Assembly (NCBI GenBank): GCA_019914945.1
Contig: CM034102.1
Location: 6,313,501 to 6,377,500 of the forward strand
DNA: 64,000 nt
Source: Typha latifolia
Lineage: Eukaryota > Streptophyta > Magnoliopsida > Poales > Typhaceae
Direction of reading: 5' to 3'
The notes under the pieces are model-generated. The model ran no database searches. It was not told the DNA's origin and saw only the letters and a list, made by a program, of their open reading frames with translations. How positions within the stretch are numbered: the stretch's first letter is position 1; each line of letters opens with the position of its first letter. Below are positions 10,066-21,289 of this stretch, piece after piece. The position numbers were made by a program, and so were the translations under genes.

Positions 10066-12105
10066 ACAATCATACTAGATAGCTACATAATTTGGCAAGG
10101 TCCAGAGAGGCCACGACAAACTATCAACATACAACTAAAACAACTAATACATGTCTACACTATAATTTGACATGTATTATACAAATCATTGTCTAATATA
10201 ATAGAGTACAAATATCAAATAATGGTATAATTTAATTTCTATATAAACTATCATCTATATCGTCTCGTATCTATAGCTCACCTCATCATCGCTCTAAATA
10301 TTTTCTCAAGATATCTCAAATTGCTATCACGTACCACATATCTTAGTGAGTTAGAAAAGAAATAAAAAGAGTCATGAGCTAAAGCCTTGGAGAATAGACC
10401 TGGCGAACGATAGGTGTCCAATTATTTGTGTGCAAAGACTCAACTGACCTTGGACATGGACGACAAGATATCGCATATTAGCAATCATAATCATCACATC
10501 AGACACCCCTAACTCTAGCACCTACTCGGGTACTCTCATACTTTTTCTATCAACTTTTCTATCAATGAGATTTATGCATTCCTTCTATATGATAGATCCC
10601 GTGCATATATCTAGTACTATAACAAGTCATACATATAAGGAATTTATGTGAAAAGAAAGTTAAGAGAAAAATAATGTAATGCCGTCTCTAACTATATATT
10701 TAACGCATGCATATCTCTACTAGTCTATCATATACATACTCATACTAGAGATCATCACGACATAAAGTCATAATAGTATAATCATCTCCTACTATCTTTA
10801 TATATCACCAACATACTCATATCTAAGATCACTCTAGTCAAATGCACGATAAAATATGTTTGACCAAAATTATCTCTAAATAAAGTTATATAATCATGCT
10901 AGAGGCCAAAACATGCATATACGTAATTATATAATAGATCGTAATTTGAAAAAGACATCTAGTGGATAAGACTACTCACCTCAGATCAAAAGACCCAACA
11001 CACGTATCCCTCACATCCATCGATCAACTATCACTCATCGCTAATAAGGTCAATTGGGTCTCACATAAGGGGTTTGAGATTTGAAAATATTTAGGTAATA
11101 TAAAATTAGTCATTTATTTAATTAAAATTTGTTCATGTAAAATATGATGATTTATTAGGTTTTAGAATTTCTACTTATCTTTATAACTAGTTAGATTTAT
11201 AATTATAAATAAAAATATAAATATAGATAAAAACCTAATTATAATTAAGTTGTGGTTCTATCTTGAGTAATTAGGGGCTATGTAGTCTTTACTTTGTAAA
11301 ATAAAAATAAATAAATAAATAAGCCTAGTATTTCATTTGTAACAAAATAATAATATATAATAAATTATTAGAATTTCTTAAAATGTATATCATAAGAATA
11401 TTAGTATATAAATCTAATAATTATAATTTACAAATCTATCTATTAATCTAATAGAAATATAAATAAATAAATAAATAAAAGTATTACCTATATTTATGTG
11501 TAATAATTTATAACCTAATTAATAATTAATTATACTAATAATAATAATCATATTCTAGAATATATATTACAATTAAAATAATTAATATCTAAATAATCTA
11601 TTTGTATTAATTAAGAAAGAAAAACCTAAATAAATAAAATAAAATAAAAAAGAACACTATCACTAGTGCTGGGCTCAGCCCAACATTATCTGCTATAGTG
11701 CTGGCACAAGCCTAGCACTGTTGCAGAAAGAGAAGAGAAGTTGAGGAAGAAGAAAGGAAAAAGAAAGAAGAAAGAAGAAAGAAGAAGAAGAAGAGAAGAG
11801 AAGAAGAGAAGAAAGAGAGGAGGGGAATGGAGGAGCCGAGCCGACAGGGAGGGGCACGACCACTGGCTGGCTCAGTTCTGAGAGAGAAAGAGAGAGAGTT
11901 TGAGAGAGAGAGAGGAGGTGAGAGAGAGGCCAAAAGAGAGTGGGGGGAGAGAGAGAGAAAGGCCATCGAAGGGAAAAGGCAGCGGCGTTAGGGGGTGCGT
12001 GGCACCCCTATGCACAATGCAATAGCATAGGCACGAGGTTAATGACAGTGTGGCCAACCACATTGGGCCCATATAATTTTTTTAAGGGTAGGTTGTTATA
12101 GGATG

Positions 12106-12420
12106 TGCATAAGATAATTTTTCATACTTATGACGGGCACTATGAGTTCATAGTCGTGTCATTCGGGTTGACAAACATGCCGACAACATTCCAAATCCTA
12201 ATGAATGACATATTCTGACCACTCCTCCGGTGATACGTGTTGGTATTCTTTGATGACATTCTTATGTACAACAAGACTTGGTCAGACTACATAGAGCACT
12301 TGTGAACTGTGCTGAACCTATTAGTCGAGCATCCCATGAAGGTGAAGTAGAGCAAGTGCCTATGAGAGAGAGCGCTCAATGGAGTACCTCGGCCACATCA
12401 TTTCAACTGAAAGGATGGTA
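12106..12420 (+). pseudogene. reverse transcriptase, 3' part (copy 2)
   Basis: Continues the RT after the insertion with [28 protein letters not shown] and the catalytic YVLVFFDDIL. The active-site Asp pair is kept. Stops in the thumb (for example at about 12217 and 12304) show decay. The N-terminal half is at 7021-7271. Confidence 0.88.
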
Positions 12421-12519
12421 GCTGATTGAGGCATAGTTTCTTGCATGATCAGCTGGCCACGACCAAAGACAATCTGAGAGCTACGCGACTTCCTTGGCCT
12501 AACGGGCTACTATCATTGG

Positions 12520-12995
12520 TTCATGCCTTTGAGTGGACTGACGAGGTGACTAGGGCCTTCGAGCTGCTAAAGGCCGCTATGAACATTGACCATGTGCTAG
12601 CATTGCCAACGTTTACAAACCAGTCCATGGTTGAGTGTGATGCCTCCGAGGGCGGGGATCAGTGCTAAACTTTTGCAGAAGGGAGGCTTATAGCTTAGCA
12701 GGCCTTGCTTGGGAGGTCACAATAGTTGTCCACTTATGAGTGCGAGATGCTCGCCATTTCTTATGCGGTGACCAAATGGCGGCTCTATCTGATTGGACGA
12801 CGATTTGTGATTTAGACAGATCAGTAGAGCCTTCCTTATTTATGAGCTAGTGCATACATACTCTAGCACAGCTGAGATAGGTCACCAAATTATTAGGGTA
12901 TGATTATGAGCTGAAAGGAGCAAAAAACAAGGCAACAGATGCACTACCCGGGCAGCCCGCACTAGCAGAGTTGGTGACCATATTGATGCTGAGAT
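12520..12995 (+). pseudogene. RNase H remnant (copy 2)
   Basis: Reads FEWTDEVTRAFELLKAAM and MVECDASE (first catalytic Asp), then a broken region with STYECEMLAI and AVTKWRLYLIGRRF, ending in YDYELKGAKNKATDALPG. This matches the RNase H and connection region of copy 1. Stops at 12666 and several later positions inactivate it. Confidence 0.87.
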
Positions 12996-14110
12996 TTCCA
13001 TTCCTTGCTGTTTGTAGGTTCTTAGTGTGCCCTCATGTCCGGCCTCTTGAGTGGAATGGAAGTGATCCATAAGTTGAGTGCGCAACCCATCCTCCGCAAG
13101 CACCTGAATGCGCCCTCTGTCCAATAGCAATCCATCGCGGCTCTCAAGCTCGGGATGGCTCGTTGGGCTGTCCACCAATTCCTGCATCAACCTTAAAATC
13201 TCTAAGTCAGTTGTACATGGGCCAGAATGAAGAAGGCAGTGATAATGCATGTGAGGGCGTGCAAGGTGTGCTAGCAAGCAAATATCAACTCCTTTAGGCC
13301 ATCAGGACTATTATAGCCCTTACAAATTGCGAAGAAGGTTTGGGAGGACATCTCTATGGATTTCAACGAGGGGTTAATAGTAGTGTAGGGGTACTCTATC
13401 ATATTTTTGCTGATGGATAGGCTGAGCAAATATGACTACTTCTCAGCCTTAGTAGACCTATTTTCAGCAAAGACTATAGTGGAGGTGTTTGTACGGGACA
13501 CTGACAAGCTCCAAGGCATGCTACATTCCATAGTCTCAAACAAAGATCGGGTCTTCATCAATGACTTTTGGACAGAGTACTTCTCGTTGCAAGGGACCCA
13601 ATTAGACCTTGGCTCGACCTACCACCCGTAGATCAATGGCCAAACCGAGGTGGTAAATCGAGGCATCGAGCAGTATCTTCACTACTTTGTGGGAGAGCGC
13701 CATAGGAGAATGGTTTGATTATTTGCCTTGGGTAGAATGGTCCTACAACATTAGCATTCTGTTGACCCTCTTTGAGACAGTATATAGTAGGCCACCACTG
13801 ACTTTGTGGACCTATGACCCCATAGCATCTACAGCACAGACGGAGATGGACCTAGAGATAACTGATAGAAATGCTACTCTAAGGAGGCTGAGGACCCACA
13901 TGGCGGTGGCCTAGAATTGCATGAAGCAGGTCTATGATCGCCAGCATCGTGGGCAGGAGTTTACAATTAGTGATTTGGTGTTTGTACGTGTTCAACAGTA
14001 TCGATAGGTGACTTTGAGAGCAGTGCACAACAAAAAACCTAGCACACTAGTACTCTGGGTTGTTTTGAGTGCTCGTGCGACTAGGTCTATTAGCGTGGTG
14101 GATCCCAGTG
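12996..14110 (+). pseudogene. integrase remnant with an internal inverted segment (copy 2)
   Basis: The DDE core reads on the plus strand: LLMDRLSKYDYFSAL (first Asp), VSNKDRVFINDFW (second) and GQTEVVNRGIEQYL (Glu), then the EWSYN and QVYDRQHRG motifs to about 13960. The N-terminal zinc-binding part is split. MKKAVIMHVRACKVC is on the plus strand (about 13225-13270), but the piece before it, TTDLEILRLMQEL through EAGHEGTLRTY, reads on the minus strand between about 13210 and 13015. Copy 1 has this piece on the plus strand in the normal place. Confidence 0.85.
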
Positions 14111-14145
14111 TTCCATAAGGACAAGGTGGTAAAGCGTGGTGGATT

Positions 14146-14641
14146 GTTGTGAACTAGCCTAGTGCCGGTTGGTCTGGTCGAGTTATGATTGGGTTAGTTG
14201 CATCATGAACTCACTTGATGGGTTGAGTCTAGTCTAGGGTTGCTTAGAGGGTAAGTTGCCTAAAATGGGGCAGCCACTATAAATAAGGTGTGAGTAAGGA
14301 TCCCAAGGTATCAATGAAAACTACCATAATTTCCTCCCTCTCACTTTCTCTCTAAAAATCCTCTTCTTAGCTGGCGGCGCCCATACCGAGGCCACCAGCT
14401 GAGTCATCTCCTCCCTAGCTACCCATCTTCTCCACTTGCTAGCTTTCCTTCTCCCTCGCCTCAACTCACCCTATTCTCCCTCACCCTCAGCTCACTTGAG
14501 CTCACCATCAGTAAAACCACTCGAGCTCACAATCACTCAAACTACATTCCACTCCATCTTCCTCCCAATCGAGCACCCCATCTTTAACCTCTACCGCAGC
14601 CCACATCAACCATCTCCATCCCCCCACCTCGGACCTCAACA
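14146..14641 (+). repeat. 3' LTR of the copy 2 gypsy element
   Basis: Starts TGTTGTGAACTAG (or TGTGAACTAG at 14149) after the purine-rich AAAGCGTGGTGGAT, and ends CCTCAACA. The last about 70 bp match 4451-4518. A TATA-like CTATAAATAAGG lies at 14278-14289, a plausible LTR promoter. Sequence after 14641 is unrelated. Confidence 0.75.
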
Positions 14642-16165
14642 CTTTACCACTAGATGACTATCCTCGATGAATATGATGAATAATTTTCTTTATGATCTTG
14701 TAGCTATGTATGAGCTTATTGTGAGGCATGTGGATTATGATAACATGATAAGACATCAATTGATAGTATATAATAATTTATTATTAATTGTATCAAAATG
14801 TGCTTCTACCGTTGTACTTTTGAGTATGTAATGTCTTATTCATTATGCACTACATTACTTATAGACTATCATGAATTATACTTATTGGGCTTCATGTTTA
14901 TCATTTTTTGGCATACTTCATATTTAGCGGACACTGACATCAGAAAGTAGTGACTTCTTATGAATTACTAGTTAATTTTCAAATTTTATTTATGAGCTAG
15001 ATGAGTTGTTCATCTTACGTGGGCATTTTTTTTTATTATGTTATGAATATGTATTTCTTAAGGCATGTTGCAACCTATAGCATTATGGATATATTTTGCT
15101 TGAATTATTGACATTTAAAAAATGTGAATCCTTAAGGATACAATGATACCAATTGAAAAATCTTAAATAAATTTTTCTAGGAGATGAGATCTATCACATA
15201 CTGTTAATAAAATAAATGTGAAAAATAAAGTTTGAAAAAAATTTAAAACATAGATTTTTACATAAATCAAACCGAGTAAAATAATTATAGATCCAAACTC
15301 AGATTAAATCAATCACTAAAATATATAGTAGTTACAAAAAGCTTACAAATCACTCATCAATCATTATGATTCAATATGTAATATTCTTGCTCGCTAGACT
15401 CCACAATATATTGCTTCCTGTACAAAATTTTAAAACCTTAATGACCCACAAAAATGATACTTCTATCTTAGTGACTCTTAAGACGTAGCTATTTCAGATC
15501 TTATGTAGATGTGTTTAGTTAAGAGCAATTCAACACATTTCATAAGCCATGAGGTGATCTTCAATGGCATCCAAAAGATGATCTAAAAATATAATAGATA
15601 ATTTACCTAGGGTTAGATTAAAACTCATTTATATACTTCTTAGAGATAAGATAGAATATTCTTTTAAGATTTACCATAGATTTTGTTAAAGATAAGATAA
15701 ATTCCTCGTAGAGATAAGCAAAAAGATCTTCAAATAGATTTTGCAATAATGTAATCTTTAAAAATCCCTAATACTGGTTTCACTTTTTGCAGACTCGTTC
15801 CAACACTTGAGCTCTCAAAATATAATACTTTTATTTTTTAATGACTTTCAAAAAGCATTCTAACAACCTAACTTGGAATCTTCGGTAACTTAAAAATATT
15901 CAATTTTCATTTGTAAATCACTTGTATATATAAAATCTTTGATTTCAAAATTATTTTTCTACTTCAATATTATTGATCAAATATCTTATAACTTGCACAT
16001 ATACTCATACATAAAATCTAGACAAGTTATATAAAGAAAATTATGTTTTAAAATACAACTCGTCAAATATATAGAGTATAAATAAAATATTACAATGGTA
16101 GTTTTATTTTTATTTTTTATTTTGTTTATATCTCAAATACTATATAAAAATATTAACTAACAAAT
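14642..16165. other. AT-rich intergenic DNA, nothing recognised
   Basis: No reading frame longer than about 70 codons, no conserved protein motif and no clear terminal repeats were seen on either strand. Scattered runs of A and T and short direct repeats only. Confidence 0.6.
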
Positions 16166-17040
16166 TGTTGGTAATTTCATGTATTTGACATTAATTTTTA
16201 TTAACTTTGAGCTAAGTTTTAAGTGGGGCCCACACATTATTAATGATGGTTTAATGGTGGAATTAATTTAGCTCAAAGTGTACTTTATTGTCAAATATTT
16301 ACTTAGTCAAATCCATGAAGAGAAGTGAATGAAAATTGGCTCTAAAGTGGTTATCATGGCAATGGAAAATAAAGAAAAGTGAGTTTAGTACCATATTGGA
16401 TATTTGAGAAATGTTAGTATGGTATATAAGTAACAAACTTCTTATGGGCTTTGGGCCCCAAAAGGGGTACCTATTTTGTGGGTAAAGGTTACTATGCAAC
16501 TTAACTCACACACACGCGTGCCTCCCAACTCGGTTCGGTTTGCACACACGGGTCAAGTCTAGTTTTAATTTTTTGCCTGATACGGGTTCAAATCAAATCT
16601 GGTTTGGTCGAAGTGGTGCCTTTGATAAATAGTTAAACAATCAGTTAGGTCGTTGAACCCGACCCAAATGGTGCATCTCTTCACAGTGTAACTATTAATT
16701 AGTTTCAGACCCGAAATGGTGCATCCATAAATAGGCATCCGAAAGAGAGTACAGCACAGTTCAGGTTCAATCAAGGAATTAGAAAGCTACTTCCTTTCCA
16801 GTGCAAGACAGTCGTTGTATCCTGGGAGATCAACATCCACTGTTCCAGAAGCAATCGGTGGAGGGCGAATTGGTCTTAAGGAGATAGTGTCCAACACTAG
16901 ATTCGACTATTCAGAATTTTATATTCTGTAATTTGTAAGTTTATTTTGATCGGATTTTTGATTTGTGACTCTTTGGAATCAGATTGATAGATATTGTTTC
17001 AATATCACCTTTCAAAATTTACATCACATTAGTCACACAG
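16166..17040 (+). repeat. candidate decayed solo LTR
   Basis: Starts TGTTGG and contains a TATA-like CATAAATAGG near 16722, followed by a leader-like stretch (GGGAGATCAACATCC, GGTGGAGGGCGAATTGG) of the kind found in R regions of plant Copia LTRs. Several CA-ending stops are possible near 17005-17040, and none gives a target duplication matching CAAAT at 16161-16165. No coding region. The call rests on overall organisation and is weak. Confidence 0.35.
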
Positions 17041-18136
17041 GTCGGCATTGCGAGAGGTGGTTGACACTATTTTAATATTCTATGTATCTCAAAATTTGAG
17101 GAACAGAAGAAAAAAATGAGCTGTATGAGGTACAAAAGATTAATATCTGGCATGATAATAGAAGGACAATTCCAAATCTGTAACTGTCCATAAAGAATGA
17201 GACTTCACCTATTCATCCATAAGTAGGTTTAAGTTTGCAATAGAACGTTATCATAGGTTTAGGTTTGAAATAGTGATTCATTTGCATACAAATCCTAATG
17301 AGAGAATAAACCAAGAGGAGTAGCAAATTATATAGATCTTAAATGTTATCCTATCTAAACAAACATGTACCTAACTTTTTACTATTATTTTATGTTCAGA
17401 AGTTACTAGAAGATTCTTCGGTACTAATCTTGTTGACCAATAAAAATAAAGAAAACCCCAACTTTTGGTTCCCCATCCGGACAAACTAGTATGTCTTAAA
17501 TGATTATATATTCCAAACTTAATATTAAAATAGATTTATTTTGTTTTAGATGTCATTAAAATGCTAATAAAATTTAGCTTAGTCCATTAATTTTTTTTAT
17601 TCACACACATGAAGCATTAATCTTATCAGCATTTTATATAAGAAAAGATGCCAAACTTGTTTATTTTATAGATGGTTCGTAGACTTTTTATTAACTTAAG
17701 TAGTAGATCGATACATCAGATTGGCCAGTGCAAACAATACTTTGACCATTCCTTACTGTTAGCCCTACAAGAGAATGTGCTACACAATTGTTTGCCCCGC
17801 TAGTGAATATAACCTTAATAGTAGTGTTAACATACTAGCGAGGCGCCATGGTCGCCACTGCTTCAACTCGAGTCCAAGCTCAATAATTGGCTTATTTGTT
17901 TATTATCTAAGTATCAAAGAATTAAGAATTAATTAAATTTAGCTATTTTTTTATTATTATATTTACTATTTTTATCATAGTCGTTAGATCGTCTTTGTCT
18001 TCATAGGAGTATATCGTAATCATAAAACTCTTCCAAGACTCCAAACCCTAGCCGCTGCCACCTCAAGCAACCATCATACTATATAGCCATCCACCACCAC
18101 CATTGGCCATCTACAACCATTTGATGACCGCCGTAA

Positions 18137-18794
18137 CATCGGATATTTACCATTCTACCATATTCTGACTTTGCTCCACTATTTTAGCTATATCTTTTTA
18201 TCCAAACATTTGATTGATGTATAATATAGCCATTAGGACTCTATCTCGTGAGACTACCACTACATAAATTTTCATAATTTTCTTACATACGGATCGATCT
18301 AAATCTAGTCCATAATATTAGTATCAGAGCGGACATTCCTCGAACAATGATGAACATGTGATCCAAAGCTAACTCAGGGGAGTTCGTAGCTATTAAGGAC
18401 TAAGAACTCATCTCCATCCCTATGGAGGTTTCCTCGACACCACCAGCAACTGCCAACAATGAGCCACCGGCATGGGTGAAAGCATTATTCAAAGAACTTT
18501 CGGCTGAATTAAAAGAGAACTCGAAAAAGATTCAAACTGCCCTCAAGGATTTGATCTAGACCTTGGCAAAGGTCCTACTGGCTTCCCAACACCATCCAGT
18601 GCTGCCTACACTACCAGCACTGCCGGCCATGTCAGATATTTACTATTCTAATCTTGCTCCACTATTTTAGTTATATTTTTTTTTATCCAGACATTCAATT
18701 GATGTGAAACCAAAGCTATTAGAACTCTATCTTGTGAGGCTACTAGATTTTCATAATTTGTTTACATCTGGATTAGTCCAAATCTAGTCTCTAA
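18137..18794 (+). mobile_element. TRIM-like miniature LTR retrotransposon
   Basis: Two direct repeats of about 170 bp (18137-18314 and 18630-18794; the second starts TGTCAGATATTTAC and both end near CTAATA/CATAATA) flank about 310 bp. Right after the first is AGTATCAGAGC (18319-18329), a tRNA-iMet primer site. The internal part has a short gag-like frame (EPPAWVKALFKELSAELKE). LTRs under 250 bp with a tiny internal region fit terminal-repeat retrotransposons in miniature. No matching target duplication was seen, and no purine tract is obvious. Confidence 0.6.
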
Positions 18795-18849
18795 TAGGAG
18801 CTGCTCCAATCGCTATTAGAAATAATGCTTAGCGCTGATTTTGTAGAGA

Positions 18850-19413
18850 AAAGGCCATTCTTGGCTGGTGTCTAGACTAGTCTATCATTCTCCATTGCTT
18901 TAATGGCCCTTAGAGACAAATTTGTAATGACCTCCCATCGCTGTAAAGATGGATTTGACAAGTTCTTCGTTCCACGCATTGCGTTGTATTAGATCACTAA
19001 CCTTGGTAACCTCTTCAGGCAACTCCATCGCTCACCCCTTATCAATACAGAAACCCATTTCCAATAAGCCATATGACCCCCTTTTGGAGCCCATCTCTAA
19101 CCTGTAGGATAAAACTCTAGAGCGAAGAGGGTGTAGAACCTTTTATAGCATTTGAGAGGGAGGTATTAGGGTAATACCTAGCCTATATGATCCTCGCCCA
19201 TAGGCTGTTGCATTTTATGACAACCCTCAATTACTTCTTTGTGACAAGGGCTCGATTAGCTAACTTAGGGCGCCTTATTCCTAGACCCCATGAATAGATG
19301 GGCCTATAGTATTCGTCCCACCTCTTGAGGTATAGATGGCGATTGCTTTCAGTGAAGCCCCACCAGAAATTCCTGAGAATATTATTGATCTTCTTGAGGA
19401 TGATACGATCTTT
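18850..19413 (-). pseudogene. LINE C-terminal region (zf-RVT type) remnant
   Basis: On the minus strand the sequence reads ILRNFWWGFTESNRHLYL, then RPIHSWGLGIRRPKLANRAL. This is the conserved stretch after the RT of plant L1 elements (usually FLWG, W..IC.P...GGLGIR). It decays toward 18850. It continues the RT at 20430-21270, from which it is separated by the inserted LTR. Confidence 0.8.
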
Positions 19414-20418
19414 GCTCTGATACCATCTTCATACGATCTTCTATTTTTGGCAAAGCTCGATCTATTTCGATTTTCAGATCTAGACATGATCTGACACAAA
19501 ACTTTAGAAATAAATCCCAAAAGATGCCATCGTCAGATTGATGTGAAATTTTGACTCGAAAAAGAGCTTTCTAACAAATCAAGTTTTAGGTGAATCGGAT
19601 GTTAGGATCTCGAGCTATTATTCGATTAGTGAACGAACGTTGGCTAGTCTGTCTTAAGATCCGTGGATGGAAGCACCAGATCCTAGATGATGGTGGATGG
19701 TGGTGGACCAGCATTAATGGGGTGGCACCGGTGAGTAAGTGGTTGTGGAAGGGTTATGGGTGATGGAAGGATTATGGCAAGTGATTGATTGATTGGAAGA
19801 AAGGGGAGGAGAGGGCCGCCCCTAAGGGACTAGGATGATTGGCCGGTCGAGGGAGGTTAGAAGCGGCGTTGCCGGGAAATAAGAGAACATGAGAGAAGAA
19901 GACGAAGGAGGCAGGGCAAAAACTCAATTCATCAATAATGATTCCATGGTTGCCATCCACACCTTTAGAGGCTAACCAAATAATTCAAAAATGGCAATTA
20001 TTAACCCTAAAATAATAGATTTTTGCCGATCGCATTTGAATGCGCTCGATCGCATTCGAACGCACATTTTGCGTTTTCTGTATTTACGAACCTAATGCAG
20101 GCATTCACAAGTGCGTTCGAACGCATTCCATCCGATGTGACGTTTGAATGTGCCCGATCGTGTTTGAACGCACATATTTCGCACTTCTTTGGATTTGTGA
20201 ACGTGATGCAGGCGTTCGCGCAGCATTCGAACGCGGCGTTCAAACGCACATTTCACACTCTCTGGATGTGCGAACCTGATGTAAGAGTTCACAAGCGCGT
20301 TCGAACACGACATACAGAAAACTTATTTTTTTAGAATTAAATACTAAAATCAGAAACAAAGACATCCCTAAAGTGTATCCATACTCTAGACGACATCGAT
20401 GAAGTTCGAATCGTATCA
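19414..20418 (-). repeat. LTR plus tRNA-iMet primer site of the TTCGAA-rich family (R1 copy 2)
   Basis: On the minus strand the LTR starts TGATACGATTCG at 20418 and ends GATCGTATGA at 19429 (990 bp). Three bases later comes TGGTATCAGAGC (19425-19414), a perfect tRNA-iMet primer site, after which the LINE frame resumes. Blocks shared with copy 1 include the GCGTTCGAACGC cluster (20025-20310), GGTTGCCATCCACAC near 19947 and GAAAGCTCTTTTTC near 19572. That an LTR keeps its primer site but nothing else is odd and suggests an internal deletion. Confidence 0.7.
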
Positions 20419-20429
20419 GAGGATGGATT

Positions 20430-21270
20430 TCGGAAATACCATGGTGGACATAAAGTAGATAAGAATCAAACTTACCACAGTTTTGATGAGGATCAATGGA
20501 CCGCCTGCATGGGAAAGAGTATTTTGATTCCCATCCAGTAAGCTTGTTTTTTAGCTTCTCCACTACAAACTTGAGAGCTTCCTTCTTTGAGCCCAACGAG
20601 ACTTAGGGGCTGCCAAGGTATCTTTCCCCTTGAGATAGCAATTTAATCTTCAGAGCATCGGTTACTTGGTCCCTGATTCTGAAACAAATTACATAGTTCT
20701 CAAAATGTATGGCTTGCCTCAATACCTCATAATATCTATTAATGGCCTCTTTTAGTATGGATGCATCATAGAATATAGCCCTCCCAAATAGTAGATCATC
20801 TGCAAAAAGTAAATGAGTGAGAGGTAGAGCTGAACGAGCTATCTTGACTCCTTCGAGGCTCTTTAGTGAGTGCTTCTCCTTAAGGAAAAGTGACTACACA
20901 TTAGAACACATGATGAATATGCAAGGGAAGAGAGGACAGCCCTAGGAAATCCCCCTAGCTGGCTTGAAATAGCTATCAACATATCTGTTAACATTCACTG
21001 CTAGAGATGATGATCTAATGCACTCCATGATGAGGGTGGTGAAACTGGCTAGAAACTCCTAAAGCTTAGGAGTGCCTTCCACAAATGCCCATTCAACTCG
21101 ATCAAAAGGTTTTGAAAGATCAACTTTTATCATAAAACACTTGGTTTGCTTTTGGTGCGCTTGAGGTAGCTCATTATCTCTTGAGCTATGATATGATTAT
21201 CCAACATTTATCTACATGGAACAAAAGCATTTTGAGCGGTGGAGAATAAATCATATAGAAGAGGTTTGAT
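20430..21270 (-). pseudogene. LINE reverse transcriptase remnant
   Basis: Minus-strand reading gives FMIKVDLSKPFDRVEWAFV, then YFKPARGIS (stop) GCPLFPCIF and LPLTHLLFADDLLFG, the L1-type RT blocks with the catalytic FADD. The frame carries on as KKEALKFVVEKLKNKLTGWES and PKSIL up to the inserted LTR at 20418. At least one in-frame stop sits in the RGxxQG block, so it is not functional. Confidence 0.9.
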
Positions 21271-21289
21271 TCTTTAAGCAAGGATCAAC

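Larger units (their letters stand above)
7272..12100 (+). mobile_element. large solo LTR inserted in RT, itself split by a second LTR
   Basis: Begins TGTAATGCCC and ends GTTGTTATA, flanked by TGATG (7267-7271) and GGATG (12101-12105), a 5-bp target duplication with one mismatch. Without the nested element at 7475-10065 it is about 2.2 kb. No gag or pol lies inside, so I read it as a solo LTR of a large-LTR retrotransposon. The minus-strand LTR at 50466-46911 is the same family: its start TGTAACGC and the GGGCGGGGC block match 7272-7360. Its 3' part has a purine-rich tract (11725-11960). Confidence 0.8.
4519..14145 (+). mobile_element. Ty3/gypsy element, copy 2, internal region with nested LTRs
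   Basis: Between the primer site and the LTR at 14146 lie decayed gag, protease, RT, RNase H and integrase in normal order, interrupted at 7272-12100 by inserted LTRs. Excluding that insertion the internal region is about 4.8 kb. The proteins are related to copy 1 over the same domains. Part of the C-terminal integrase and the chromodomain seem to be lost, since the sequence reaches the LTR start soon after about 14110. All frames are heavily broken. Confidence 0.88.

Noticed and set aside
9561..10078. Several overlapping open frames of 106-126 codons on both strands, Arg/Glu- or Ser/Phe-rich
   Set aside because: They come from a GAA/GGA purine tract inside a solo LTR, which stays open in many frames. 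No protein motif, start context or conservation supports them.
20007..20334. Overlapping frames rich in FERA/SNA-type repeats on both strands
   Set aside because: They are translations of the GCGTTCGAACGC palindrome cluster in the LTR, which is self-complementary and so gives similar peptides on both strands.
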